This document shows, one piece after another, positions 27,908-37,389 of a stretch of DNA of 64,000 bases (the first letter of the stretch is position 1; each line of letters begins with the position of its first letter). The notes below the pieces were generated by a model. That model was not told the DNA's origin, did not search any database, and saw only the letters and a program-made list of their open reading frames with translations. Where the stretch lies: assembly GCA_045106855.1 (NCBI GenBank), contig JBGCFI010000054.1:50756-114755 (forward strand), given 5' to 3'. The stretch comes from Granulosicoccus sp045106855 (GTDB lineage: Bacteria; Pseudomonadota; Gammaproteobacteria; Granulosicoccales; Granulosicoccaceae). Both the position numbers and the translations under genes were made by a program.

Positions 27908-28255
27908 AGTGGAGTGGTTTCAAGTTAGACGGCAATAAAGCTTCAATATCCTCCAGCGATTGAGCGGCAGGTAGTTTGCTTAACATATGCTGGATATAGC
28001 TGTGAGGCTCATGTCCATTGGCTTTGGCGGTTTCCACCAAGCTGTATAAATTGGCACTGGCTTTAGCGCCATCAACGGACGCCGCACACAACCAGGCTTT
28101 TCTGCCCATCACAAAGGGTCTCACTGCATTTTCGCAATGGTCGATATGACTACGACAGACACCAGGCCAAACAATTTCGGCATCTGGAGGATGCCGGTCA
28201 AACAGGCCTTGAAATTGTGACAATCATCACAATGTTGATAGCCAGAAAGCAGCCT
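27908..28255 (-). mobile_element. IS66-family transposase remnant
   Basis: An open frame (27867-28223) encodes the C-terminal end of an IS66 TnpC transposase: HCENAVRPFVMGRKAWLCAA then SLVETAKANGHEPHSYIQHM and LEDIEALLPSNL. It runs past the usual end into the neighbouring dehydrogenase start, so the native terminus and inverted repeat are lost. Just upstream another frame reads LLSGYQHCDDCHNF, similar to the central part of TnpC, so there is an internal deletion or frameshift. It is an inactive fragment in the same orientation as the dehydrogenase. Confidence 0.75.
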
Positions 28256-28444
28256 CTACCGCTTCTGAACGATGGACCCTACGATTTGCCGACCGAAACC
28301 GTAAGCCTTGCCAATAACCGCGTGGCGAATGCAAGGCTCTGAATGCAAAGCATTCAATTTAAATTCCCAAATGTCTGCAAGGATAATCTGGCGTTCAGAA
28401 ACCCCTGTTACCAAGGGCTGGGAAATAAACCGGAATGGCTCCAT
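28256..28444 (-). CDS. Short open frame of unknown nature next to IS66 debris
   Basis: A 62-codon frame with a reasonable Shine-Dalgarno (AGAGGAGT about 9 bases before the ATG) between the IS66 remnant and the large secreted protein. The product (MEPFRFISQPL...) matches nothing I recognise. It may be real, or a by-product of the mobile-element remnant. Confidence 0.25.
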   Translation of the reverse strand: MEPFRFISQPLVTGVSERQIILADIWEFKLNALHSEPCIRHAVIGKAYGFGRQIVGSIVQKR

Positions 28445-28467
28445 TGCAAAGCCACTCCTCTATACAC

Positions 28468-31206
28468 CTACTGAAACTCCACCCGCAATACAGGTGCGCT
28501 TGAATTATCACCGTCAAAAGATTCAGCTGTTCTCTGCCCGCTTCCCACGACCAACAACACCAACGAATTGCCCTGACTCCAGCCATTCTGATTGATGATT
28601 TCCTGAACGATCACCGAAAGATCTGGTGTGCGTTGCTCATTGCCTGCCGCACCAACCACTGTCCAGGAGGCAGGTGACCAATCCACAGACGACACTGTCT
28701 GCGGTCGACTGGACACGTTACCAATAGCAGACGAGAACGCAGTAGCGTTGCCGCTAGCCTCACCATAGATTGTCAATGAAGATGCACCTCGGTTTGGCTC
28801 GTCGACAGTGAATTGAATGGACGCCGCTGTTATCGTCGCACCCGGCGGTATATCAACAGCGTTGAATCGTATACCCACAGTCTGGGCTGTCGACTCCACA
28901 CCGAGTTCCAGATCGGAACTGCGTAATTCGATTGCACCGGCTGTATCTTCCTCAGCATCATCGTTGCGGGATGTAACCCGTGATTCGATAATTCTACTGC
29001 CGGATTCACTTTGAACCTCTACAACCAGAGTCTCGCGATCACGAAACTGTCCGTCATCCGCAGTGAGCTGAATGATGTACGTGCCCGGAGCGGAAAATAG
29101 CGCATTGGTCGTATCGCTGGATGCATCGCTGAAACTGACGTCGCCCGGACCGGACACTTTACTCCAGAGTATGGAAACTTCACCGGGAGGCACCGGCAGT
29201 CCATCATCAAGCACCGAACCGGTTAGCGTTGCTGACGCCGCAATCGAGATTGACTGGTCTGGTCCTGCATCCGCTTGTGGCGCTGAATTACCATTTACCG
29301 ACTCATACTCGACGTGCAATTTTGCCGCACCAGCACGAGAGCCCTCATAGGCCTCAGCCACACGCTCACCACTACCCTGAATAACAAATGAAATCGCGTT
29401 TCCTGGCTGCCACCCACTGCGGCCAACAACTTCTTCCACCAGTGCAGCAAGATCCGGCGTCCTTTGCCCGACAGCAGACTCTCCTACCTGATTCCAGGCA
29501 TCAGGCGCCCAAGAAACGGAGGTACTGGTACGCGACCGCCTGCTGACATCGAAACGGGTACTCTGCCAGGGACCGGCATCATCACTAGCCACTCCATGGA
29601 TATTTAAGGTTGCCGGACCTGAACTTCGTTCGTCAGTCTGGAATTGCAGGTACGCTCTTACGATGTTTGCACCTTGAGGTATATCAAGTTCATCAAAACG
29701 CAAACCGATAGTCTGATTGACATTGGCATCAAAGATAAGCTCCAGATCGCTGCTATCAAAGTCAACGCGACCTCCACCTCGCTGCTCTACATCATCAGTA
29801 CCAACGGCGATCGTGGTATCAATTGACACGACTCCAGGCACATCATCAGGAACCAGCGGGTTAGGGTCGAGTTCGTCGGGTATGCCATCGTTATCGTCAT
29901 CGGGATCGATATCGTCAGGTAAGCCATCACCGTCAGTATCAATTACCGGCTGAACATCGGTTCTAATCCTCACACCTGTGGAATGCCAAAGAGCGCTTCC
30001 CTCATCAGGAGAGTGCGGCAGGTAACCGCGGTACCACATCACTATATCGGCACCGTCGATATTTTCACCATTGTCGTAGGGAAAGAAGCGCGACGGCCCA
30101 CCGGTCCAGCCTTTCTCGGATTCTTTATACAACATGCCGCCGATGCGATTGTCTTCATAGGCGGTCGCTGGCACAACATCGCCAGGCAGGTTCCAGGCGC
30201 CGTCATCAAAATCAATTCTTACACGATATCCCGAGAGCGCATCCTCAACGAACCAGCCATGCTGATACGCCGCTGTTGCGCTTGTCTCGAATTCGGTTGT
30301 ATATCTTGTGAATGCTCCGGCGGCCGTCTCTCGAAGTATATGATCATCTCCATCACCATCAATATCGAAGTCGAAGCGCCACATTGGATAGTGAATGTGC
30401 CCGATATCGCATTGCAAGCCTCGACTGAATACATGCCCGTCGAGCGATCCGTCAGCACTGAAGTACCACACTTGGTAGATATCGTATGACCCAATAAATT
30501 CACGTATACCCAGCTCGAACCATTGCACACCGTTCTGGGTATATTCTCGTGCTACCAGTAACGCGTCATCGGCCCATTCAACACTCGCCTGCGGACCGTT
30601 AAGCCTGTCAGCGTATGGGCCACAAGCATTGTCGTCGTAGTAAACGGACATTATGGGGAAGCTCGCCTGATTCAGGATCGGCGTACCCTCATAGCTGACA
30701 TCGTGCAAGGTCAGGCCATCGGCAAGCGCAAAGGTGTCATAGTCCAGATTCCAGCCATTCCACTCAATGCGTCCACTGCGTTGACGAATGACCGTACCAG
30801 AGCCCGCTACGCTATCTACTGAAAGCGTGTAATCACCTGACTCATACCCATTGACACCGATATAAACCGTTTGCCCGGAGCTAAAATCGACCGCGCAGGA
30901 TTCTGGTGAATTGCCGGAAACCCAGGAACGGCAAGCGTAATCACCAAGCGTTGGCAACCGACCATATTGAACGTATAGATCAATGTCATTACTCAGCTGA
31001 TTAAGCCTGACAGTTGTGGACGCAACATTGGCCGGATTGTTCAGGCGATAATGAAAAAACTGGCCTTGAGCAAGTGAACCACTTGCAGAATCTCCAACAT
31101 TGATCTGCGCATCAAATGATTGTGCCGCCAGCGGAGCACAAAATAGCGTCACGACCAAAAGGCACAACAAGCCTCGTATCGCTTGCCAAGGAGTTGAGAT
31201 ACTCAT
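28468..31206 (-). CDS. Large secreted protein with divergent copper-amine-oxidase-like core and repeat domains
   Basis: A 912-residue protein. In order: a signal peptide (1-28); a pre-peptidase-C-like beta domain (about 33-132); a region (145-415) resembling the catalytic core of copper amine oxidases; a calcium-binding TSP3 stretch (about 423-450); two DNRLRE-like domains (about 460-635 and 740-910); and a PKD/Ig-like domain (about 645-732) between them. In the core, GSY241D aligns with the N-Y-D/E motif that yields the TPQ cofactor, H270-x-H272 before RFDFDIDG with the first two copper ligands, and H398 with the third. The usual Asn before the Tyr is Ser. It is coupled by ATGA overlap to the gene upstream. 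Activity is uncertain. Confidence 0.6.
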   Translation of the reverse strand: MSISTPWQAIRGLLCLLVVTLFCAPLAAQSFDAQINVGDSASGSLAQGQFFHYRLNNPANVASTTVRLNQLSNDIDLYVQYGRLPTLGDYACRSWVSGNSPESCAVDFSSGQTVYIGVNGYESGDYTLSVDSVAGSGTVIRQRSGRIEWNGWNLDYDTFALADGLTLHDVSYEGTPILNQASFPIMSVYYDDNACGPYADRLNGPQASVEWADDALLVAREYTQNGVQWFELGIREFIGSYDIYQVWYFSADGSLDGHVFSRGLQCDIGHIHYPMWRFDFDIDGDGDDHILRETAAGAFTRYTTEFETSATAAYQHGWFVEDALSGYRVRIDFDDGAWNLPGDVVPATAYEDNRIGGMLYKESEKGWTGGPSRFFPYDNGENIDGADIVMWYRGYLPHSPDEGSALWHSTGVRIRTDVQPVIDTDGDGLPDDIDPDDDNDGIPDELDPNPLVPDDVPGVVSIDTTIAVGTDDVEQRGGGRVDFDSSDLELIFDANVNQTIGLRFDELDIPQGANIVRAYLQFQTDERSSGPATLNIHGVASDDAGPWQSTRFDVSRRSRTSTSVSWAPDAWNQVGESAVGQRTPDLAALVEEVVGRSGWQPGNAISFVIQGSGERVAEAYEGSRAGAAKLHVEYESVNGNSAPQADAGPDQSISIAASATLTGSVLDDGLPVPPGEVSILWSKVSGPGDVSFSDASSDTTNALFSAPGTYIIQLTADDGQFRDRETLVVEVQSESGSRIIESRVTSRNDDAEEDTAGAIELRSSDLELGVESTAQTVGIRFNAVDIPPGATITAASIQFTVDEPNRGASSLTIYGEASGNATAFSSAIGNVSSRPQTVSSVDWSPASWTVVGAAGNEQRTPDLSVIVQEIINQNGWSQGNSLVLLVVGSGQRTAESFDGDNSSAPVLRVEFQ

Positions 31207-32048
31207 CGTTCGCTCTCTGCGCGAAATACTTGTTCTTCTGACAGATCAACCCAGGTGAGCAATTCAGGAGGCTCAGGTGATTGAGCGTGAAAAGACACGT
31301 AGGCTACCCGACTGTCGTAGTGAGAGCCATCAGGCTGGTAGGTCTGTATAGCATAGCCTGTAAGCCTATTTACTCGAGGATCACCGCGATCAACCCAATA
31401 CTGTCGCGCGATGTCTATCGCCCTTGCCTTCTCATCCTCACCCAAGGGTGATTGTCTGTCTGAGGCTGCATAGCGGTTGATTTCGGCAACAACGCCATTG
31501 ACTGATTCCACCACCACAGTTCTGTTTTCGCTGTAGCTAAAATACTCGACACGGATAGCGTTACTGCTTCGCTTTTTTTTGTCTCGCACGGGAGCACTCT
31601 GCAAAAGTGTGTATCGATCGCCGAGCAAGCTTCGCACATCGGCGTTGAGTAGTACCGCTTCGGCAGCTTCAGCATTCAGATCACCGACGACATTGGCGAA
31701 ACTGGCTGCGCCGACACCCAGTACTCTTACAGCCTCAACACTCTCAGTCAACGGGGTATGGATGCGCACGTTACTTACATTACGTGGTTGCGGTGGGAAC
31801 ACGGCTCCATCCACGTTAGGGGTAAAGCGCCCATCCGGACTGACGCTGCCGTGATCGTGACCTTCATCGGCCGTCGCCTGCATGGACATGGCACAAAAGA
31901 TCATCAGTGCAGTGGCTAGAACGTTCGATTTTTTTCTGTGACAACCACCGGAAAAATGCGTGCCGATTAAAACCGGTACATTACATCGTAAGGACGATGC
32001 ATGTGCACTTGCAGATTTGCAGTGCGTGAGGAATCCGAGTGTTGACAT
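31203..32048 (-). CDS. Exported partner protein, possibly amine-oxidase N-domain-like
   Basis: A 281-residue protein from ATG 32048. A hydrophobic signal segment lies unusually far in (about 43-60, ALMIFCAMSMQATA), so the true start may be internal. The mature part begins with DEGHDHG, a possible metal-binding patch, and has a compact alpha-beta region (about 95-280: VEYFSYSENRTVVVESVNGVV) reminiscent of the small N2/N3 domains that precede the catalytic core in copper amine oxidases. Its stop overlaps the start of the core-containing protein (31203-31206), so the pair looks like a split version of one enzyme. The leader RNA upstream may regulate both. Confidence 0.5.
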   Translation of the reverse strand: MSTLGFLTHCKSASAHASSLRCNVPVLIGTHFSGGCHRKKSNVLATALMIFCAMSMQATADEGHDHGSVSPDGRFTPNVDGAVFPPQPRNVSNVRIHTPLTESVEAVRVLGVGAASFANVVGDLNAEAAEAVLLNADVRSLLGDRYTLLQSAPVRDKKKRSSNAIRVEYFSYSENRTVVVESVNGVVAEINRYAASDRQSPLGEDEKARAIDIARQYWVDRGDPRVNRLTGYAIQTYQPDGSHYDSRVAYVSFHAQSPEPPELLTWVDLSEEQVFRAESER

Positions 32049-32068
32049 TTCTTACGTCCCTTTGTATC

Positions 32069-32156
32069 CCGGCACCCCTCGCGGAGCACCGCTGTGTCTA
32101 TATCTAGTCCTCCCGATCAGAAGGAGGACAAACATTCATCTGACAACTAGTGCCGG
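32069..32156 (-). promoter_or_regulatory. Predicted structured 5' leader RNA (three-way junction)
   Basis: On the minus strand a 7-bp closing stem (CCGGCAC at 32156-32150 with GTGCCGG at 32075-32069) encloses a 7-bp hairpin (GTCCTCC/GGAGGAC, 32129-32123 with 32113-32107) and a 4-bp hairpin (GCGG/CCGC, 32092-32081). It ends about 20 bases before ATG 32048. It fits no riboswitch consensus I know. Confidence 0.4.
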
Positions 32157-32669
32157 CAACGCATTATAGCCGCGAACTGATTACGTTGTGTTGTTGGGTG
32201 TCACTTAATATCAAGTGTGTCAATCGACAATTATTATGATGTGTATCACAAGAATGGCAACCGGAAAACGGCGTGGTAGCGAAGTTTGAGAGCAGACATC
32301 AGGCAATGAAGACGTGAATTCCCAGCTTATGTCTGATGCAACTACGGTTTATGGTAATGATTCCAACTGAGTCGGATACTTACTGAATCACAGTAAATGC
32401 AGCGGCCAAGCACCTGATAGGTTTTGCTTGTTGTAGTTGGCTTGAATGCCTGTGGACGTTCTCGCAGCTGAGTCGTGATTGTGATCTAAGCGGGTCGGGT
32501 GACGTTGTGCTGGTTTTCACAATGGCGCGATGGCTTCATTAATTTTGGATGCTTTGGCAAAGTCTGGTGTCTTTCCCCAAGTGCTTCACCTTCACAACGT
32601 AGCAATAGACGCCCAAACGGCAAGGAGAACCATGCAGTTTTTTACCAGCACGAGCGCCTGCCCTTCAAA
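32157..32669. other. Intergenic region without identified genes
   Basis: About 510 bases upstream of the amine-oxidase-like pair and downstream of the sugar permease gene. I see no coding sequence or repeat that I can support; it probably holds the promoter of the leader RNA. Confidence 0.4.
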
Positions 32670-33722
32670 CTATGCATTAGCCATTTGCATGAGTGTCACC
32701 TTCTGCTGAAGCTTGCGTTGCGCTTGGTCGACAACTACTGCGATGATAATTACAAGCCCTTTTATAACCATCTGCCAGAAAGAAGATACTCCCATCATTA
32801 CGAGTCCATCTGACAGAATGCCGATGACAAACGCGCCAACTATGGTACCTAGTATGGTGCCTCGACCACCCGACATAGAAGTACCGCCTAACACGGCAGC
32901 GGCTATCGCATTAAGCTCGAAACTCTCACCCGTTGCCGGATGAGCAGCCATGAGTTCGGATGAGATGATGAGACCCACAATCGCTGCGCACAACCCTGAG
33001 AACATGTAAACAAACATCTTTACAAGATCTACTCTAACACCCGATATTCGAGCAGCTCGTTCGTTGCCACCAACAGCAAATATATGTCGACCAATAGGAG
33101 TTGAGCGCGCAATGTATGCAGCAATCAGTGCTACGACAATCAACAACCAGATAGAAAAGGGCAATCCGAAAATCCTGCCTGATCCAAGCATCCCGAATCC
33201 TGTAGTCCCGTACTGCTCGCTACCCACCAGATTAGGGAAGGTTCTGCCATCAGATGACAGCAATGATAAACCACGCGCAACATATAAAGTGCCCAGAGTC
33301 GCTATAAAAGGTGCCACATTCAAGCGCGTTATCAGTAGCCCATTCAAAGCGCCAATGGTAACACCCACAGCTAGAGTGATTAACACTATTTCGTAGATAT
33401 TGAAGTACACCGTGTAGCCCATTGGCAAATCGATACCGTTGAGTATCAAGCCACCGGCAACCATTCCACAGAGCCCAACAATGGAACCCACGGATAGATC
33501 GATACCGCCGGTAATAATGACAAACGTCATGCCCATGGCCAGAAAAGCATTGAGCGCAACATGCTTGGACATCAGTATCCAATTGGCTGTTGACAGAAAA
33601 TTAGGCGCTGCAATCGAGAAGAAAATCAACACAGCAAACAAGGCGATAAATGTTCGCATTTTCATTACTGTCAACAGCAATGTTCCGCGAGACAGGCTTT
33701 GGGCCGGAGCTATGTTATCCAT
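32670..33722 (-). CDS. Ribose-family ABC transporter permease (RbsC-like)
   Basis: A 350-residue multi-pass membrane protein of the BPD_transp_2/RbsC type. The ITGGIDLSVGSIVGL motif, the VGGNERAARISGVRV cytoplasmic loop and LGGTSMSGGRGTILGTIVGA are all diagnostic. It is the last gene of the binding protein, DUF2291, ATPase, permease operon, and overlaps the ATPase gene by 8 bases. No sugar kinase or isomerase is adjacent, so the imported sugar or sugar alcohol cannot be named. Confidence 0.9.
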   Translation of the reverse strand: MDNIAPAQSLSRGTLLLTVMKMRTFIALFAVLIFFSIAAPNFLSTANWILMSKHVALNAFLAMGMTFVIITGGIDLSVGSIVGLCGMVAGGLILNGIDLPMGYTVYFNIYEIVLITLAVGVTIGALNGLLITRLNVAPFIATLGTLYVARGLSLLSSDGRTFPNLVGSEQYGTTGFGMLGSGRIFGLPFSIWLLIVVALIAAYIARSTPIGRHIFAVGGNERAARISGVRVDLVKMFVYMFSGLCAAIVGLIISSELMAAHPATGESFELNAIAAAVLGGTSMSGGRGTILGTIVGAFVIGILSDGLVMMGVSSFWQMVIKGLVIIIAVVVDQAQRKLQQKVTLMQMANA

Positions 33723-35277
33723 GGTTAGTGCTGTGTTCCGTATGACTTAATACGTCGGTGTGTCCTTGTGAAGAGGCGCTTATGACCATGCCTTCCGTGA
33801 CGTCCTGACGGTCGAACAATCCGGTAAGAACGCCGTTGCTCATCACCGCTATTCGATCTGACAGCGCCATGACTTCATCAAGATCAGAGGTTGCAAATAG
33901 AATCCCCAAACCGTCAGCCGCCAGATCTCGCATAGTGCGAAATACATCGGCTTTGGCACCGATATCTATGCCGCGACTTGGCTCGTCCATGAGCAGTACC
34001 TTTGGCTTGGTCATCAGAGCTTTACCGATCACCACTTTCTGCTGATTACCACCAGACAATGAAGTCACTTCCCGCGTTGGATCAGGTGCTTTGATAGCGA
34101 GTGATTGAATAGATTTCTGGATTGCAGCGCTTTCTAGCGTTGAGCGAACATGAAACAGCCGCAGAAACTTCGACAGACTGGAAAGCGTCAGGTTGGCACC
34201 GATCGACAGGATAGGCACCAGACCTTCACGTTGTCGGTCCTCTGGTATGAGCACCACGCCCTGTTTAATTCGCTGATGGGTACCGCTTTGTCGAATTATG
34301 TTGCCATCCACTATCACGATACCCTTGGCGTTTGGGTATCTGCCCATGATGCAATCGAACAATTCACTGCGCCCTGCTCCCATTAATCCGTACAGGCCGA
34401 CTATTTCTCCGGACTTGACCGTCAACGAAACATGATCCACTTGATAACCGCCCGTTGCACGCGGCAAGCAGATATCGGATACCTGCAAGACTGGAGCTCC
34501 AAGGGTATGCTCACCGGGCCTGGAAAAATCCTTGGCATCCGAACCGATCATTTGACGCACTATCCACTGGGTGTCTATCTCAGCGACTTTCGCATTCCCG
34601 GTTATCTGACCGTCGCGCAACACCGTGATGAAATCACCGATGCGAATGAGCTCTTCTAGACGATGTGACACATAGATCACAGCCACACCCTGCACCCTCA
34701 AGTCTTCTATGACTTTAAACAGCACCTCAACCTCGGTTGCACTGAGTGCCGAGGTGGGTTCGTCCATCATTAATATTCGGGCATTCTGGGCAACCGCTTT
34801 AGCAATCTCAACCAGTTGCTGCTCGCCTATTCGCAAGTCATCGACCAGCGCATCCGCGCGAATGCCGGTCTGTAAACGAGACAGTATCTTTGCAGCTTTT
34901 CGTTCCTGTTCTTTATGATCGATGCAACCTAGTGTGTTGGTTATTTCACGCGTGGCGAATATATTCTCTGCAACCGTTAGATTTCCAAACAGATTCAGCT
35001 CCTGATACACCATGCCTATGCCACAGGCGACAGCTTCACTGGTGGTTTGAAACTGGACGGGATGCCCATCAAGAATCAATTGACCGCTGCTGGGTTGTTC
35101 CACACCCGCTATGATTTTCATCAGCGTGGACTTACCGGCACCGTTCTCGCCAACCAGAACCGTAACAGCACCTTTACGAACGATCAGCGAGGCCTGATTA
35201 AGTGCAACGATGCCTGAATAGACTTTAGAGATGTTGCTAAGCGTAAGTACACTAGCTGAGGTGTCGGGCACGTTCAT
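33715..35277 (-). CDS. Ribose-family ABC transporter double ATPase (RbsA-like)
   Basis: A 520-residue protein with two fused ATPase domains. The first has an intact Walker A (GENGAGKST) and Walker B (ILMMDEPTSAL). The second has the degenerate Walker A GLMGAGRSE usual in RbsA/XylG proteins but an intact signature SGGNQQK and Walker B VLLMDEPSRGID. It overlaps the permease gene by 8 bases and the DUF2291 gene by 4, so all are translationally coupled. Confidence 0.9.
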   Translation of the reverse strand: MNVPDTSASVLTLSNISKVYSGIVALNQASLIVRKGAVTVLVGENGAGKSTLMKIIAGVEQPSSGQLILDGHPVQFQTTSEAVACGIGMVYQELNLFGNLTVAENIFATREITNTLGCIDHKEQERKAAKILSRLQTGIRADALVDDLRIGEQQLVEIAKAVAQNARILMMDEPTSALSATEVEVLFKVIEDLRVQGVAVIYVSHRLEELIRIGDFITVLRDGQITGNAKVAEIDTQWIVRQMIGSDAKDFSRPGEHTLGAPVLQVSDICLPRATGGYQVDHVSLTVKSGEIVGLYGLMGAGRSELFDCIMGRYPNAKGIVIVDGNIIRQSGTHQRIKQGVVLIPEDRQREGLVPILSIGANLTLSSLSKFLRLFHVRSTLESAAIQKSIQSLAIKAPDPTREVTSLSGGNQQKVVIGKALMTKPKVLLMDEPSRGIDIGAKADVFRTMRDLAADGLGILFATSDLDEVMALSDRIAVMSNGVLTGLFDRQDVTEGMVISASSQGHTDVLSHTEHSTNHG

Positions 35278-35927
35278 TTGAGAACCATAACCGTCAAGCT
35301 CGCTGGCGTAACTATAGGCAAATCTGCGGCTTTTTTATGCTGGTAGCTACCAATGAGTTTTACGGAAGCGCCCACAAGGGATTCTCTTTCCAATGTGTTC
35401 AGAAAACTATTTTTTATGTGATTGTTAAACGCCTTGCCAAATTGCGCATACTCGATCTGGTTCTTGAAATCGTTAAACGAGACAAAATCCAGGCTGTCTC
35501 TTAATGCCGTCCCGCGGATGGCAGGGCCTATCTGGACAACTGCATCGGCTATAGCATCTCCATCGTGATCCACATCAATGGTTGATGCCCGGGACTCGGT
35601 GTTCGCTGAGATGATTAAGCCTTCAAGCCGGACGATGAACGTCCATGGTGCATTACCCGTTCTGTCTTTGTGACCAAACTGCTCCCCTGCCAATACGATG
35701 TCTTGCAGTTCGAGTGCACGGACAGTCTTGAAGTCTTTGGCATTAACGTCAAGAAAGGGCACAACTTGCGACTGCCAGATGTCTGTAACAGCCTTTGCCG
35801 GATCAAACGTATTGGAATTTGCTGCTATATCTTCTTTACTGGGTGTACGTTCAATCTTGCATGAAACCGCAACCATAGTGATTAAGAGCGTCAACACTAG
35901 CGATTGAATTGTGTCGGGCATGGTCAT
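35274..35927 (-). CDS. DUF2291 lipoprotein of a sugar ABC operon
   Basis: A 217-residue protein with a lipobox-like AVSCK (Cys at about 23). The pattern FDPAKAVTDIWQSQVVPFL, followed by GPAIRGTALRDSLDFVSFNDF, identifies DUF2291, a family regularly found inside ribose- or polyol-type ABC operons with unknown function. Its position between binding protein and ATPase suggests an accessory envelope component of the importer. The 4-base overlap with the ATPase gene is of the ATGA kind. Confidence 0.8.
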   Translation of the reverse strand: MTMPDTIQSLVLTLLITMVAVSCKIERTPSKEDIAANSNTFDPAKAVTDIWQSQVVPFLDVNAKDFKTVRALELQDIVLAGEQFGHKDRTGNAPWTFIVRLEGLIISANTESRASTIDVDHDGDAIADAVVQIGPAIRGTALRDSLDFVSFNDFKNQIEYAQFGKAFNNHIKNSFLNTLERESLVGASVKLIGSYQHKKAADLPIVTPASLTVMVLK

Positions 35928-35950
35928 CCTGAGTACAGTATGTGAAGTAG

Positions 35951-35975
35951 GAAGGAGCGATTACATCGCCCCTTC
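35951..35975 (-). promoter_or_regulatory. Stem-loop between binding-protein gene and DUF2291 gene
   Basis: An 11-bp stem with one G-U pair and a 3-base loop (GAAGGAGCGAT 35951-35961, ATCGCCCCTTC 35965-35975), in the 69-base gap after the binding-protein gene. No T-run follows. It may protect the upstream message or attenuate downstream expression. Confidence 0.5.
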
Positions 35976-35996
35976 ATGTCACTTGAACTTCACTCA

Positions 35997-36938
35997 CTAG
36001 TTGCTCAGCGCGAATGTCTCAAGGTCGGGGGCGTTCTTTGCCGTGATCAGCACACAATCCATCAGCTGCTTCTCTTCCGCTGGCAGGGTGCCATTCGTAA
36101 TATAGGCATCCGCCTGCGTGACAGCTAACTGCGCCTGAGCATATGCCGGTTGCAATACGGTGGCCTTTATTCCACCCGCAAGAATGGAATCCCGAACATC
36201 ATTGGACCCGTCAAAACCGACGACGATAACATCGTCCCTGCCTGCCGCTGTCAACGCAGCAATGGCCCCCATGGCCATAGTGTCATTGCCTGAGATGACT
36301 CCTTGTATATCTGGATTGGCCTGCAGAATGGTCTCCATTTTAGCGAATGCCTCAGTCTGGCTCCAGTTGGCTGACTGTCGTGCAACGCTGATCAAGTCAG
36401 GGTATTCAGAGATGACATCTGCATATCCCTGAGATCGAATGCCGGCGTTGGTATCAGACTCTTTACCCACCAACTCTACGTAGTTACCTTTCTCACCCAT
36501 GAGTTGAACGAATTCTTCAGCTCCTAGCTGAGCACCCTGATAGTTGTTGGACACAATTTGCGATATGGCGACACCTGAGGCATTGATTTCGCGATCAATC
36601 AGGAATGAAGGGATTCCCGCATCCAGTGCTTTCTGCACGGCGGCAACCGAGACATCTGCACCGGCATTATCCAGAATGATGGCCTTAGCACCACGACTGA
36701 TCGTGGTGTCAATTAGTTCGGACTGTTTATTGGCATCGTCATCATGCACGAGAACCAGAGTCTCGTAACCAAGCTCTTTCGCCTTTGCTTCCGCGCCTTC
36801 CGCTTCCGCTTTGAAAAACGGATTGTCATGTGAGGGGGTGATGATCGCAATGAGATCTGCAGACAGGGCTGGTGCAGTGAGACCAGCTGCAAGCACACCG
36901 GCTACAAAAGTATTAACGATATAGCGTGTTTTCTTCAT
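35997..36938 (-). CDS. Ribose-family sugar-binding protein (RbsB-like)
   Basis: A 313-residue periplasmic binding protein of type I with a signal peptide ending at LSA-D. Hallmarks are LIAIITPSHDNPFFKAEAEGAEAKA, the hinge region SNNYQGAQLGAEEF and ISGNDTMAMGAIAAL. It heads the reverse operon that also encodes a DUF2291 lipoprotein, a double ATPase and a permease. The family binds ribose, other pentoses or polyols. A 1.3-kb stretch with only a decayed gene lies upstream, and no LacI or DeoR regulator is adjacent. Confidence 0.9.
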   Translation of the reverse strand: MKKTRYIVNTFVAGVLAAGLTAPALSADLIAIITPSHDNPFFKAEAEGAEAKAKELGYETLVLVHDDDANKQSELIDTTISRGAKAIILDNAGADVSVAAVQKALDAGIPSFLIDREINASGVAISQIVSNNYQGAQLGAEEFVQLMGEKGNYVELVGKESDTNAGIRSQGYADVISEYPDLISVARQSANWSQTEAFAKMETILQANPDIQGVISGNDTMAMGAIAALTAAGRDDVIVVGFDGSNDVRDSILAGGIKATVLQPAYAQAQLAVTQADAYITNGTLPAEEKQLMDCVLITAKNAPDLETFALSN

Positions 36939-37389
36939 GTTTGTCCTCGCCTTTGGTTACGTCACATTGCCCCCTGTTGACCGGGGCAGATTGGGTCGAT
37001 GCTGTCGTTTGGCATTTCCGGACGTCATTGCCCGATACCCAGCATGGGAAGCACATTATTACTACTGGTATGATATGTCAATGACTATATCAGTATTCCT
37101 CATAACCGTATATTTGACGAAAGCTGACCGGACTTTGTGTGTATTTTATTAACGAAGCAAACTATTAATATCTAATATTCAATCACTTACAGGTTTTCAA
37201 TTTACAAATCACCCCATTGCCCGGCATTAAACAGCCTGACCTCCCGTCTCGTTCGATGTCTCATCAAACTGACTCGAGTGATACCTAGGGCCTTCTCGCA
37301 TGACCGTATCGGCACCTTTTTTCATGCTCCGCCGGACACAAGATGCTCGAGAGAATTACGCTGGAAGTCACCGTTCAAATCGAACTACC

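Noticed and set aside
29983..30489. A 168-codon frame on the plus strand inside the large secreted protein gene
   Set aside because: Antisense to strongly patterned coding sequence; composition explained by the opposite strand.
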